Shown in pieces: positions 55,190 to 64,000 of a stretch of 64,000 nucleotides of DNA; positions within the stretch are counted from its first letter, which is position 1; every line of letters begins with the position of its first letter. Origin of the DNA: Anthonomus grandis grandis (Eukaryota; Arthropoda; Insecta; Coleoptera; Curculionidae); the NCBI RefSeq assembly GCF_022605725.1, contig NC_065555.1, forward strand, positions 23,298,774 to 23,362,773, read 5' to 3'. The position numbers were made by a program, and so were the translations under genes. The notes beneath the pieces were generated by a model, which was not told the DNA's origin, did not search any database, and saw only the letters and a list, made by a program, of their open reading frames with translations.

Positions 55190-55870
55190 TGACTTTGTAG
55201 ATCATCGTCACATGCTCTTTTACAACTTAGTCCTGCTAAAGTCTAAATTGTATAAGTAGTGTCTTAAAGACCATATCTATGATTGCTCAATTAGTTAAGG
55301 AAAGCCGATGTTGATCTGATGTAATAAATATAGAGTACAGGATGCCACCGAGCTCGGTTATAAGTCCTCTATTATTTTTATTAATTGTAAATGATCTGCC
55401 GAATGTTGTGGAGCAGGAAATCCTTATCATGTTTGCCCATGGTAATATTTTTTTATGTTTTGGTAAAGACTTTTGATTATTGCAACTACTAGTATAAAAT
55501 ATGATTAACAAATATATATGATGGTTTTTTTAAACTTGCTATAGCTTGTAGAATAATTCTTTATTAATTTGGGTTAATTCGCAACCTTTAAAACAGATAA
55601 TCTACAGTCAGAACAAACATTTTGGGAATAACCTTCGAAAATAGTTTAGTGTGGAAGTCGCACATAAATAATTTTCTTCGCAGCTGTCGCCTGTAGCATT
55701 TGCCATTTCCAACCAAGGGATATATTCACTAAACATTTTTTAATTTCTTATTATTATGCGCAGTTTTATACCCAGATTAAATTAAATGTGGTATAAAATT
55801 TTGGGACTACTTAAGTCACAGCTTTAGGCAATTTATCCAAGCTTCCAAATAACTGCGATTTTTTGTCTTA
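55190..55870 (+). pseudogene. LINE reverse transcriptase remnant
   Basis: Plus-strand pieces in changing frames give FDFVDHRHMLFYNL, then PPSSVISPLLFLLIVNDLPN and LIMFAHG (a decayed FADD box). Further on is LGITFENSLVWKSHINNFLR, matching the C-terminal part of the CR1/jockey-type LINE seen at 21790-25560. The end near 55870 is diffuse. Confidence 0.7.
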
Positions 55871-56835
55871 ACTGGTAATTTTTTTAATTATCGAAAACTT
55901 GTTGACATTTTTTGGGTGTTTTTTGACGAAGGAAAATGGGTCCTCTAGTGCATATTGTAGTTAGTTATAGTGGAACTTTACAACGTAGTTTAAAGTTTTT
56001 TATCAATAGTTGAAAATCTCATCCCCCTCTGTCAAAGATATCCTATTACAATTCACTTAAGTCTCAAGTTACTTTGCGTTCACATCTAGGACTTACTCTT
56101 GTCCCCATAACTTTAACCAATAATTTTGTATTTTTTTCACAGTATCACAGTACCTTGATGATGACTCAAAGTTGGGAAAAGTTAAGAAGTATTTTTTTAA
56201 TTACGTAAAAGAAACAGGTTACTTAACAAAAATTTATTTACAATAAAAACACTAAAGCTACAGTCAATAATAGCTTTCAAATAATACAAAATGAAACTAT
56301 TTTTAATAATTTTGCCTTTTTGTTAATGTTTTTAGTTAGATCTATACAATTTACTGCCTGCTACTGTAACTTTTTTATTAAAAAAAGACATACGCTTTCT
56401 AAGTACCAACATCTACAAAGTTAATTTACTAAATGTTATATCAACTTGTCTTATATCAAAATCCATTAACCATCATGGACCCTACGTCGACATCTATCAA
56501 GCAAATAAATTACATTTCTTTTCATCTTTCCACTGACGATTTATTTATTATTTGAGCGAGGCCGAGCATCGTCGATTTCTAAAACGTTTGCGAAATCCTC
56601 ATCTAATCGTATACCGTGCTTTCATTTCAACAAACCTATTTCTTTCTTTAAAATTCTATATGTATGTATACAAGAGGAAGTTTGTCTTAAATAAAGTTGT
56701 GTCAATCACCTCTTCAGTTTCAGCGAACCTCACTTTGATAAACGATGGCAACTGAGAGCCCTTATATTGTAACCAGCATAATATTGTCTATTTAACCATA
56801 TCAATAATAATTAAATCGGTTGACGCACGAGGGAA
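55871..56835. other. Non-coding stretch, nothing recognised
   Basis: AT-rich DNA between the LINE remnant and the second Harbinger element. No gene is seen. Confidence 0.4.
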
Positions 56836-57219
56836 TAGTCGGCCATACACATACATTCTTTTGTTTCAAAAATCGTGGCGTGCTAAGATGTGACGGTTAT
56901 CATGCATGAAAGAACGGCATGGTAAAAAGACCGTCAGTACCATTCACTTGAAAAAGTATCTTTATGATTTAGTATGTGATTGCGCCTGGTACATCAGTGT
57001 CAATGGAAAAATCGTATGTGTGTGGGCAAAAAGTGTCATTTATCGTGTCGTTTGAAACTGCATGTGATCATGCACAAATTTTCAACGTGAAATTTCGTTG
57101 CGTGACGAGTTACGCTATGCCTTCGAGTAGTTCGAGTTAATTTTCGATGTTTGTGGTTTGTTGACTGTGAAATGAATAAAAATAGAAAAATTTGTTTTGT
57201 TGCATGTACGGTTCTGTCC

Positions 57220-59150
57220 ATGGAAACCACGAAAAAGAAAAAACGACGTATATGGCAGAAAAAATGGCTGGCTGAGCGAGAAAAATATAGTCACATGTCG
57301 CTTACGAGAATTGAGTGAAATGAAGCGAATGATCCAGGCGACTTTAAAAATTACTTAAGGATGGAGAGCAATACGTTTGATGAACTTCTGAGTTTAATGC
57401 GACCATATCTTAGTAAACAAGATACTGCAATGAGACAAAGTATACTTGCCGATGAACGACTTATTGCCACTCTTCGTTTTCTTGCTACTGGACGTAGTAA
57501 TGAAGATCTTAAGTTCACTACAGGAATATCTGCTCAAGCTTTAGGACGCATCATACCCGAAACATGCAAGGCTCTATATGAGGTATTACATAAGGATTAC
57601 TTGAAGGTAAGTATAGAATATTTTTTTAAATTCAAGCCTATATCAGTTATTTTACATTTTAAAATACGTTGAAAAATCTGACACCAACTGTCCTGCATTT
57701 TGTGGCTGCTCCTGATGTTCCAGACTTCCAGGTGATGGTGCTGGTGAAGATGTTATTGATGATAGCAAACTGGGCGAAAAAAAAGTATTTCGATTTTGAG
57801 ACTGAAGGTCGAAAATACTAGTGTCTTCAGTTAATTGATTTAGAGCAGCTTTATGTAATATTTTTGTAATCAGGGTTTCAGCGTACATCTGTTGACTCTC
57901 ATTCAACTTTCTATGTTTTGTGGCAACAAATTTGCCGAAAGCTGTACTTTCTAATTCTTCATCACAGTTTTTCAATGCGTCCGTGCAACTTTTCATAAAT
58001 ATTTGCTGTTGCATCTCATGTGGTGTCACCTTCGTCTTTGCTCTTTTGACAGGTGTTTTGAAAATCTGTAAAATAAAAAAATCATTATATGGTAAAAAAC
58101 ATGCCGTGTGAGAAGACTAACTAAAAGTTGAAGACGTTTTATATTCGTCAGTTTTATAAAAGTTAATACAAGTTGGAACGTTAACAATTAAAAAAAATTA
58201 ATTGATTGGTTTTATTAATTCTAAATAAGCTATTTAGCCAAAAGGTTCAAAAATACTAGTAATACCTACTTAATAACATTTTAATAATTTTGCTGTAACT
58301 TAATGAAAATAAATTTCGTATTGATTCTTTGATTTCAGATGCCGTCAAGTGAAGACGATTGGAGAATCGTTGCTGAAGGCTTTAACTCACAATGGCAGAT
58401 ACCAAACTGTGGAGGCGCCATCGATGGAAAACACATTCGCATATTTCCGCCACCAAATACAGGCGCATTTTATTATAACTATAAGAACTTTTATAGTATT
58501 GTGTTAATGGCGATCGTGAACGCAGAATATGAGTTCTTGTATGTTGATGTTGGTAAAAATGGTCGACTATCAGATGGTGGAGTACTAGGATACACGACGT
58601 TTTTCAGACATTTAATTTCAGATCGACTTAATTTGCCTCATATTACGGAAACTACTGCAAATTTAAACTTTGTGTTTATAGGAGATGAAGCATTTGCTTT
58701 ACATTTTGCCATATTTTAAAACAATTTCCACAAAGGGATCTTACTCATAAAAGGCGATTATATAATTACAGATTATCAAGGGGAAGAAATGTTGAGAATG
58801 TTTTCGGTTTGATTGCAGCCAGATTTCGAATTTTGCATACGCCTATAAATGTTGCCGTTCATAAAATTTGTTACTTTATAATGGCTATATGTGTACTTCA
58901 TAACTTTCTAAAGAGAAAAGCAAAATCATATGTTAGTGGGAATGCGTTGGATTCAGTAAATGCAACCTCTCACGAAATAAATTACAATGCCGAATGGCGA
59001 GAAAGTGAAGTACAACTTGTTGGTCTAAGAACTGTACGTCAAAGTAATTATTTATCAGCAAAATCAAATCGCGATAAATATGCTACCTACTTTAGTGGGG
59101 AAGGTACAGTAACTTGGCAAGAGGACATGCTAACGAAGGGAAAAGCCTGA
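57220..59150 (+). pseudogene. Harbinger transposase (HARBI1-like), broken
   Basis: Exon 1 (57220-57606) starts METTKKKKRRIWQKKW and has two small indels around 57300-57330. It then has DFKNYLRMESNTFDELLSLM, ERLIATLRFLATGRS and LGRIIPETCKAL. The intron 57607-58338 has GTAAGT and TTTCAG borders. Exon 2 (58339-59150) has WQIPNCGGAIDGKHIRIF (first Asp), MAIVNAEYEFLYVDVGKNG and GRLSDGGV (second Asp), then FIGDEAFALH. A frameshift near 58705 follows. The last frame has VENVFGLIAARFRILHTPIN (catalytic Glu) and ICVLHNFLKR. All three acidic residues survive; only indels kill it. Confidence 0.85.
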
Positions 59151-59792
59151 ACAAGTCTATTACTTATAGTTTAAATTTGAATATTTACACAAAAAAAAAT
59201 ATATATAAAGTTTGAGTGGACACTAAATTGTCAGCAATAAATAAAACTGAAATAATATAAAATGTATACTAACCATTTCATTGCTTTTACCTTTTTCCTT
59301 CTCCTTTCTAGAAGCAGCACGTGGTTGTTGTTCTTCAACTGAAGAAATTTGGCTATTTTGTGTAGCGTTTTCCTCAAGGTTATCACCGATCTCAAAAGCA
59401 GAGGTCTCTTCGGAGGATGACGGACTGTTCGCTATAGTATCAAAACTCTCTGTAGGTAACTCATGTTCTCGGGTAAACTTTAATAAATCGAAATACCAGA
59501 GACTTGGCACATACTGACTATCACTAAAAGCGCCACTTCTCTTAAATTTTTCAGATTTTTTAAGCTCTTTTCGAAACGAACCCCTCATCGATTGAACTTT
59601 CTTAGAGACAAGGTCTCGATCAGCATTTGGATCGACCTTGCGATAAAATTGCACTAGTGCATCATATCGCAAATTTTTTAAGTTTCTATTCACATACTCC
59701 TTCGATTTCACTTTCCACAATGCTGGATGAGAACTATAGATCTCTATGAATTCTGTTAAGAATTCTTTGGTGGCGTGACGAATATCAGTCAT
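57652..59792 (-). CDS. Harbinger MADF-BESS accessory protein, two exons
   Basis: Exon 1 (59792-59274) encodes 173 residues with a MADF domain: FLTEFIEIYSSHPALWKVKS, NLRYDALVQFY, SMRGSFRKELKK, SLWYFDLLKF. The donor is G|GTTAG at 59273. Exon 2 (58065-57652) opens after a TTTTACAG acceptor in the same phase (IFKTPVKRAKTK). It contains a BESS-like helix (FGKFVATKHRKLNESQQMYA followed by ETLITKILHKAAL). The predicted protein has 310 residues without a lesion. Such MADF or Myb-like partners bring Harbinger transposases to DNA and into the nucleus. The intron holds the transposase exon 2 on the other strand. Confidence 0.8.
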
Positions 59793-60349
59793 AATAAAAA
59801 TCTAAAATAGCAACTACTTGAAATACGTAGTAACTTTAAAAGACCCTGACGTGGTGTGGAGTGTGGGTACAAAACTGGACGTAAGCAGGACTCCCCACAC
59901 TCCAACGGAATGCACGTTTAAAATCTCCTCCCGATCTATCATTTTGCGTGCGCATAACACTGACGCTCATGATTTTCCACGTGTTTTTAGAGATGATACG
60001 ATAAACCGTGCAAAATAACGTCTGTGTATGGCTGGCTAATAGTAAGCAAAAAAATGTCGTAGTAATAAATATTTTATCGACATCAAACTTGTTTGTCAAA
60101 TGGTATACTCTTTAATGTGATACATATAATGGCATATAATCTGATGGCCAACTGTGTCAACAAAATTTAAGTTAATAGACTTGAAAGCATTTTAAAGTTT
60201 AATTAAATAGGGTGTTAAATAGTGTATTAAAAATATACACTTCATTCATTTCCAAGAATCTATTTTATTAAATGCTCAAAATGTGCGCGGTTATCTTAGA
60301 ACATTGAAAGGCTAGAATTAGTAAACAACAACTTTGTTTGAGTCCAACA

Positions 60350-60640
60350 TGTACACAGGGGCAAGAGGGGTGTTTTGTTTACAAACATATTTGCCAATTC
60401 TCTGTTGTCAAGTCGACGCAAATTTCCAACGGAGGAAATTTTTAGCTATATTTTAACAACCATTATAACGTTAATTTAACTTATTTGTGTTGTATTTTAT
60501 AGGAAAATTTGAAATAAAAAGTATACATACTACACTTAACCTATTTTAAGAATAAATATAATATCCTTAAGCAAAAAAAAACAAAATTATTAACATTTTT
60601 ATCCCTAAAACTGCTTCTAAAAAATTTGAAGCGACAACAT
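60350..60640. repeat. Older repeat, empty-site copy
   Basis: The reverse complement of this segment matches 26470-26712 joined to 28694-28790. It includes CATGTACACAGGGGCA, TTGTTTACAAACATAT, AGCTATA and AAACTGCTTCTAAAAAATTT then GAAG. It lacks the mariner element; the TA around 60447-60450 is the unoccupied target. Confidence 0.75.
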
Positions 60641-61005
60641 TGGAGCTTAAGCGCCTGAGCCATACGCGTAGCGTCATCTGTCAAACGGCTTTTTGTTTAT
60701 ACTCGGGATTCGTGTATTTTCTTTCTTTTTTGGTTTAAAAAGGAAAAAGGCCACATTTTAGTGTTTTTTTAAATTGTTAGGATGGCAAAAACTTGTGTCG
60801 TTTTTGCCGCATCATGATAAAAAGGTGATTCAAGCCGATCTTTTCACAAGTAAGTACCGATATTTTTATAACATTCTTCCAAAAAAATCGCCTGATGATT
60901 TCGTTATCATAAACTCCTGCACACATGCTAATTTTTTCAGGTATATGGGTGCGAATTTTCACTATCCTAAGTTAAAGCTGTTATAAAGTTCTTAAGTAAA
61001 TAGTA

Positions 61006-62544
61006 GGTTTGTTCCAAGATATGCATCATTCATTGAATTATCCTAAAATCGATTGAATCAGTTTCATGCGCATATGCGAAGTTTGTACGGTTTCCTGTCG
61101 ATACAAAAACTGAACGTGCTTAGAACGCATTTGTAAAGTTAGTATAACCTCAATCTAGTTTTGCCGGTTTGTTTATTATTTTTGATAATTTTGTTGATAG
61201 TTGGAAATTGGACAAGTGATACCCTGATTTTATCTTAACATGGAGGACAACGGAGGCATTTATGGTGAGGATGAAAATTGTAATGTAGATATAGCATATA
61301 AAATAATTTTATTAGCATTTTAGATTTGAATGAGTTCATTATTATTAAAAATAATAACGATTTAGGGAGTTTGAACCTTGATTCTCAAGCTAACCAGCTA
61401 AAATATGTTATGCCAACACAAGTTTTAACAGTACCAACACCAACTACTTCAATAGATGGACGTGGCGTTGAATATAAATGGAATGAATGTTGAACTAGAA
61501 TTCTGATTGATTTTTATAAAAGTATTAGAAACAAAGTTGGCACTTTCGAAGTTGAGAGTATTAAGATTATGTGTGGGTAAAAATTGTAGAGGAAATATGT
61601 AAATGCAAGTAACTGCATGAATCGTTGGAGAGTTATTGAACGGAACTACAAGAAGTATGTTGAAGATCAAAATAAGACGGGTGGGTGCACTTGGGTTTAG
61701 ATCAGTTTTCATTTGAAAATATATGCATTTGACTGTATCAAATCGCAGTTTGACTCACCTTGTATATATTTTTTTAAACATGCTAATTTTTTTTAATGCC
61801 ATTTGCACAGTAGATCCCCAATGTATTAACAGCATATAGGATGTTTGTTTTCCTAGGTTTTTTATATATTCTTTACATTTTTGGGCGAAGGCGAAAATTT
61901 TTTGAATACATGTCCGAAATTGAGGACATTTATGGAAAGAAAAAATAATATCCTCCCTGAAATATTATTAGGCAGTGAAGATGTGGATACTCAAGAATTT
62001 GGTCCTGCAGAAGAAATCGTAGAAAATGAAAGTTTATAGATGCTTCTACAAACAAAGTTACACCTTCAGTGACACCTAAAGTAAAAAGAGTAACCAGAAG
62101 AAGGGCCCTTACCATGGCAAAATGAGACTTGATAGAAAGGCTTTTTATGATAAAGAATTTAAAATAGACAGAGAAAAGTTAATTGAAATTAAAAAAAGAA
62201 ATAATTTAATTGAGGAAAGAAATTGCAATTTTAAATAAAAATAAGTGTTAAATATTACATGAAACCTAATAACTTCTTAAGTGTTTTTTTTCTAGTTTTT
62301 TATTAAAATATTTTTGTCTTTTGTTTTATTAAGAAATTTTTGATTTGTTTGTATTTAAAAAAAGGTTATGTGAAGAAAAAATATATTTTTGTGTATAGGA
62401 ATATAATATAAATAAATATTTAGAAGGAAATTCTTAAATTACTGGCTATCCTATTTCTAATATTAGCTCCCTTATCATCTTCATGGTAATTTTAAGAGAA
62501 AAGAATATTTACCAATAACATTTTTTGAAACATTGGAACAAACC
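61006..62544 (+). mobile_element. Candidate TIR element carrying a Myb/SANT-like gene
   Basis: GGTTTGTTCCAA at 61006 recurs inverted as TTGGAACAAACC ending at 62544. Only 12 bp match, and no target duplication was found. The decayed Myb/SANT-like gene lies between. The element status is therefore tentative. Confidence 0.4.
61241..62237 (+). pseudogene. Myb/SANT-like DNA-binding protein, decayed
   Basis: MEDNGGIYGEDEN opens at the ATG at 61241. Later, in changing frames, there are the trihelix-like phrases RILIDFYKSIRNKVGTFEVE and CMNRWRVIERNYKKYVED followed by KTG. Then come FEYMSEIEDIYGKKNNILPE and VDTQEFGPAEEIVENES. A basic stretch (PKVKRVTRRRALTMAK) and a coiled-coil-like end follow. At least five stops or frame changes occur. 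Proteins of this kind are common accessory genes of insect DNA transposons, or host genes derived from them. Confidence 0.6.
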
Positions 62545-63861
62545 CTGATAATGTTGATGGTGAACTTACGAATAATTAATGTAATAATTAATTAATATTT
62601 TGAAAACATAGACCGTTTAACTTTCATGTTTTTTCTATTCATTTAACCCAACCCAACCCAACCATGTGTAGAAAACTAACTTCATTCCAAATTTTTCTTG
62701 ATCCACGGGAGACGCCTTCCCAAAACTAAAAAAGTGAACGTCAAAACTGTCAAAAGTGTCACTAACATCACTACTGTCAAAATATTCCTAATGTTAAGTC
62801 ACCCTAAGATGTTTGCCGTCCGAAATTCCGCTTTGGCGAATCAAGTTTCATGGGGCTGGTTATACCTTAGATCAATAAACCATATTATTTTACAAGAACT
62901 TTTCAAGAACTCTATTATTTTACTGATATGTATGAAATTTTATTCTTTGTTTAATTCAGTGTGCATGCAAAGCTGATAGAGGCAAACTATTATACTGACA
63001 TGATGCCAATGAATGTTAACTGTGGTACAAAATATTAGTATAAATTAAAAAATATATATCAAAAGCAATTATACATAAAAAATTCTTGTGCTATATACCA
63101 AGAAAATATTTCAATAGAAAGCAATAACAATATATTAACACAAGAATATGAAAGGCATTGTCCGTTATTACCTTCAGTGGGGAAAAGCCTTTTATTTCTT
63201 TTAAATTGTGCCTTGTATTGAATCTCGAACATAAATAAGGACATCTTCAAAGTAAAGAGAAGCTGGCCGAGACAACGAAAAATCCTTTTATTAGGTTTTG
63301 GAATACGGTCAACTTTGCACTGCGGTATTTTTCCGTACTTGATATATTTCTGGAATTTTTTAAATTTAGCCAGTTGTATGTATTTATATTATACGATTCA
63401 AAAGGGTTATTTTTATTATTATTAAGCACACAAAGTTCCCAAATAAATGAACTTCTGCTAAAAAAAATTGTTTAAAAATTATTTACATATCTTTGTTTGT
63501 TTTCTCTTGTATTTTTGTTACTTGATTCATTTGTAAATCAATCATCATTAGATCATCTCTATAAAGTAAAGAAAAATACTTAAAAAATCTTGTCGGTCAT
63601 TGTATATAATTTTGATAGAACAAGATACATCATAATTAAACGACTGTTTTCGGAATATGAGCTGAATATTTATATTTTCTTGAGATGAGAAATAAGAAAG
63701 ATGATCATTTTTTTCCAATGCTGTACCATCACATAGGATGTGTTACTAATTTTTATTCGGCACTGGAATTCGCTAATCTATCTACATTTTCTTCAAGTCC
63801 AGTACTTCCTGGAATCCTTATACTTTTTGCATTTTGGGCTTATTACTTATAATTTACAGTA
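62545..63861. other. Non-coding stretch, nothing recognised
   Basis: AT-rich DNA with no protein-like frame. A short AACCC-type run at about 62646-62660 is too short to be telomeric. Confidence 0.4.
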
Positions 63862-64000
63862 CAGGGTGTCTATTTATAAACTGACACATTTTAACTGCTT
63901 GTAAGTCGAGAACGAAAAATGACAACAATGTGCGGTTTTCACAGAACTTCATCAATATTTTTAAAGTTTTTTTTGGCAGTGTTGCCAAGTTTCAAAATTT
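63862..64000. mobile_element. Probable mariner-type end, cut by the window
   Basis: TACAGGGTGTCTATTTATAA at 63862 has the terminal form of mariner-like elements, preceded by a possible TA target (AGTA). The rest lies outside the window, so no partner end or transposase can be seen. Confidence 0.4.

Larger units (their letters stand above)
56836..60037 (+). mobile_element. PIF/Harbinger element 2, two interlocked antisense genes
   Basis: This element is about 3.2 kb. Its imperfect inverted ends start near TAGTCGGCCATACACATAC on the left and the complement TAGCCAGCCATACACAGAC on the right. AATAG stands at both borders, but the exact 3-bp TSD expected for Harbinger was not fixed. The transposase gene is on plus and the MADF accessory gene is on minus, interleaved exon by exon. 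Confidence 0.75.

Noticed and set aside
62646..62660. AACCC repeats, telomere-like
   Set aside because: There are only about three units and the motif differs from the insect TTAGG/CCTAA repeat.
1..64000. tRNA, rRNA or CRISPR arrays
   Set aside because: No A/B-box pair with a cloverleaf, no rRNA core words and no regularly spaced direct repeats were seen.

Overview
This is AT-rich eukaryotic nuclear DNA, almost certainly from an insect. Every recognisable coding stretch belongs to a transposable element of a type common in insects: mariner/Tc1, hAT, PIF/Harbinger with a MADF accessory gene, Ty3/gypsy including an env-bearing errantivirus, Ty1/copia, and CR1/jockey-like LINEs. The species or order cannot be fixed from the sequence. 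I found no convincing host gene, tRNA, rRNA or CRISPR array. The window reads as a TE-rich intergenic or heterochromatic block with nested insertions.

Layout, left to right. 1-4378: nothing recognised. 4381-4633: a TA-flanked MITE. 5204-5961: a broken Tc1-like transposase (minus). 7227-9806: a 2.6 kb TIR transposon with 4-bp target duplications and a DUF7869-like protein split by one frameshift (minus). 10308-10896: two hairpins. 10912-12714: a foldback mariner with ~620-bp inverted arms that keeps only the DNA-binding half of its transposase. 12771-13312: a copia remnant. 15749-15960: a MITE. 16759-18012: a broken mariner (minus). 18920-19385: an LTR-like repeat. 19407-26025: inverted repeats enclosing a decayed DDE transposase, a truncated LINE and a 1.54 kb LTR-like insertion inside that LINE. 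26226-28790: an older repeat interrupted by a second long-TIR mariner. 29130-30700: gypsy pol debris and a second copy of the LTR-like repeat. 32970-34850: a block of higher GC, possibly retroelement ORF1 debris. 35304-37694: a broken hAT. 37796-39897: a nearly intact IS630/Tc1/mariner-type element with DD82E spacing. 41332-42533: a non-autonomous hAT derivative with 8-bp TSD.

42619-50251 is the best preserved item: a 7.6 kb errantivirus-like LTR retroelement. It has identical 189-bp LTRs, a 4-bp TSD, PBS, PPT, and open gag, pol and env frames. Gag and Pol are linked by an apparent -1 frameshift site, and Env probably comes from a spliced RNA.

52338-54956 and 56836-60037 hold mariner debris and two Harbinger elements. 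Their transposase and MADF genes lie on opposite strands and are interlocked: the last exon of each lies in the intron of the other. In the second copy the MADF gene looks intact while the transposase is broken. A LINE remnant lies between them (55190-55870). A decayed Myb/SANT-like gene (61241-62237) follows. A probable mariner end (63862) runs off the window.
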